In this document: positions 63,728 to 64,000 of the stretch, one piece after another
How the letters are laid out: each line of letters begins with the position of its first letter
How positions within the stretch are numbered: position 1 is the stretch's first letter
Assembly: GCF_001983935.1 (NCBI RefSeq)
Contig: NZ_CP017641.1
Span: forward strand, 4,030,001 to 4,094,000
Length of the DNA: 64,000 nucleotides
Direction of reading: 5' to 3'
DNA from: Fuerstiella marisgermanici
GTDB taxonomy: Bacteria; Planctomycetota; Planctomycetia; Planctomycetales; Planctomycetaceae
The notes under the pieces: generated by a model
What the model saw: only the letters and a program-made list of their open reading frames with translations
Databases searched by the model: none
Told to the model about the DNA's origin: nothing
Made by a program: the position numbers and the translations under genes

Positions 63728-64000
63728 GGGCAGTTCTCCGGCAGGGGGAGGGTGTCTTGAAATCATCACCACTACGGCCCATTTGTACAAGCGTCAGCTT
63801 TCTACAACTTGGTTGTTCGCCAAACCGTCAGGATCCCTTGCCGGTCCGCGCAATAAAAACGGCCGACAAAGTTGCCGCGTGATGTGTTTTGTTTTCTATG
63901 GGCTAACTTGCAAGGATTTATTTCGTGACCAATGACGAACCGACATGAGTCGCGAACGGTCAAGTTACTAACCTGCGTCGGTGTGAAACACGAATGGCAC
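63728..64000. other. Upstream region of the CHAT-STAND gene, window end
   Basis: No coding frame is supported. The promoter of the CHAT-STAND gene should lie here, but no clear -35/-10 pair was identified. Confidence 0.4.

Overview
The window looks like a planctomycete genome segment. It contains a cytochrome-like DUF1549/DUF1553 protein followed by a Tat-exported DUF1501 protein, two very large exported proteins with the planctomycete LEPR-XLL type N-terminus, an ECF sigma factor next to a receptor-type Ser/Thr kinase, and a TIGR03067-type C-terminal domain. No complete rRNA or tRNA gene and no CRISPR array was seen.

Layout. (1) 0-5.9 kb: chromosome-like genes, namely a partial duplicated-domain protein, the DUF1549/1553 and DUF1501 pair, a secreted lectin-like protein and a possible small lipoprotein. 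(2) 6.1-13.4 kb: a module of ECF sigma factor, membrane kinase with a zinc anti-sigma-like N-terminus, secreted DUF1579-like protein and five small membrane proteins, lying between two diverged copies of a tRNA 3'-end/terminator-like repeat. (3) 13.8-15.25 kb: a tyrosine integrase with a truncated tRNA-Arg(TCG) 3' half just upstream. (4) 15.6-20.9 kb: an FG-GAP/RTX/dockerin-like surface protein, a decayed copy of its C-terminal tail, and a TIGR03032-like protein. (5) 21.5-27.5 kb: an ECF-like sigma factor divergent from a small gene, a membrane protein and an exported TPR protein. The TPR gene is split by a complete 1,291-bp ISAs1-family insertion with a 9-bp target duplication; removing the insertion in silico restores one 694-codon frame.

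(6) 27.5-36.7 kb: a compact mobilisation operon: ParB-like protein, VirD4/TraD-like coupling ATPase, several new small membrane or hypothetical proteins joined by ATGA overlaps, a 910-residue MobF relaxase-helicase, an AbrB/PIN toxin-antitoxin pair and a second tyrosine recombinase. (7) 37.0-50.8 kb: one 13.8-kb gene for a 4,600-residue surface protein (LEPR-XLL, beta-propeller-like repeats, Ig/cadherin repeats, VWA, SdrD/Cna-B-like, RHS/YD repeats, RHS core and a unique C-terminal tip). (8) 51-57.6 kb: plasmid maintenance genes: RepA-type initiator with five iterons and a DnaA-box-like site, ArdC-type antirestriction protein, small accessory proteins, an XRE regulator, and ParA with a small partner downstream of an unusual palindrome pair. 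Regions 6 and 8 together read as an integrated or plasmid-borne mobilisable replicon carrying the giant gene as cargo. No mating-pore genes were seen.

(9) 58.0-63.7 kb: a two-gene unit, a 1,374-residue CHAT protease-STAND ATPase-TPR protein followed by a DUF900-type alpha/beta hydrolase, with two strong REP-like palindromes between them. This is the best candidate for an undescribed defence or cell-suicide system: a sensor protease that may act on or through a lipase-like partner.
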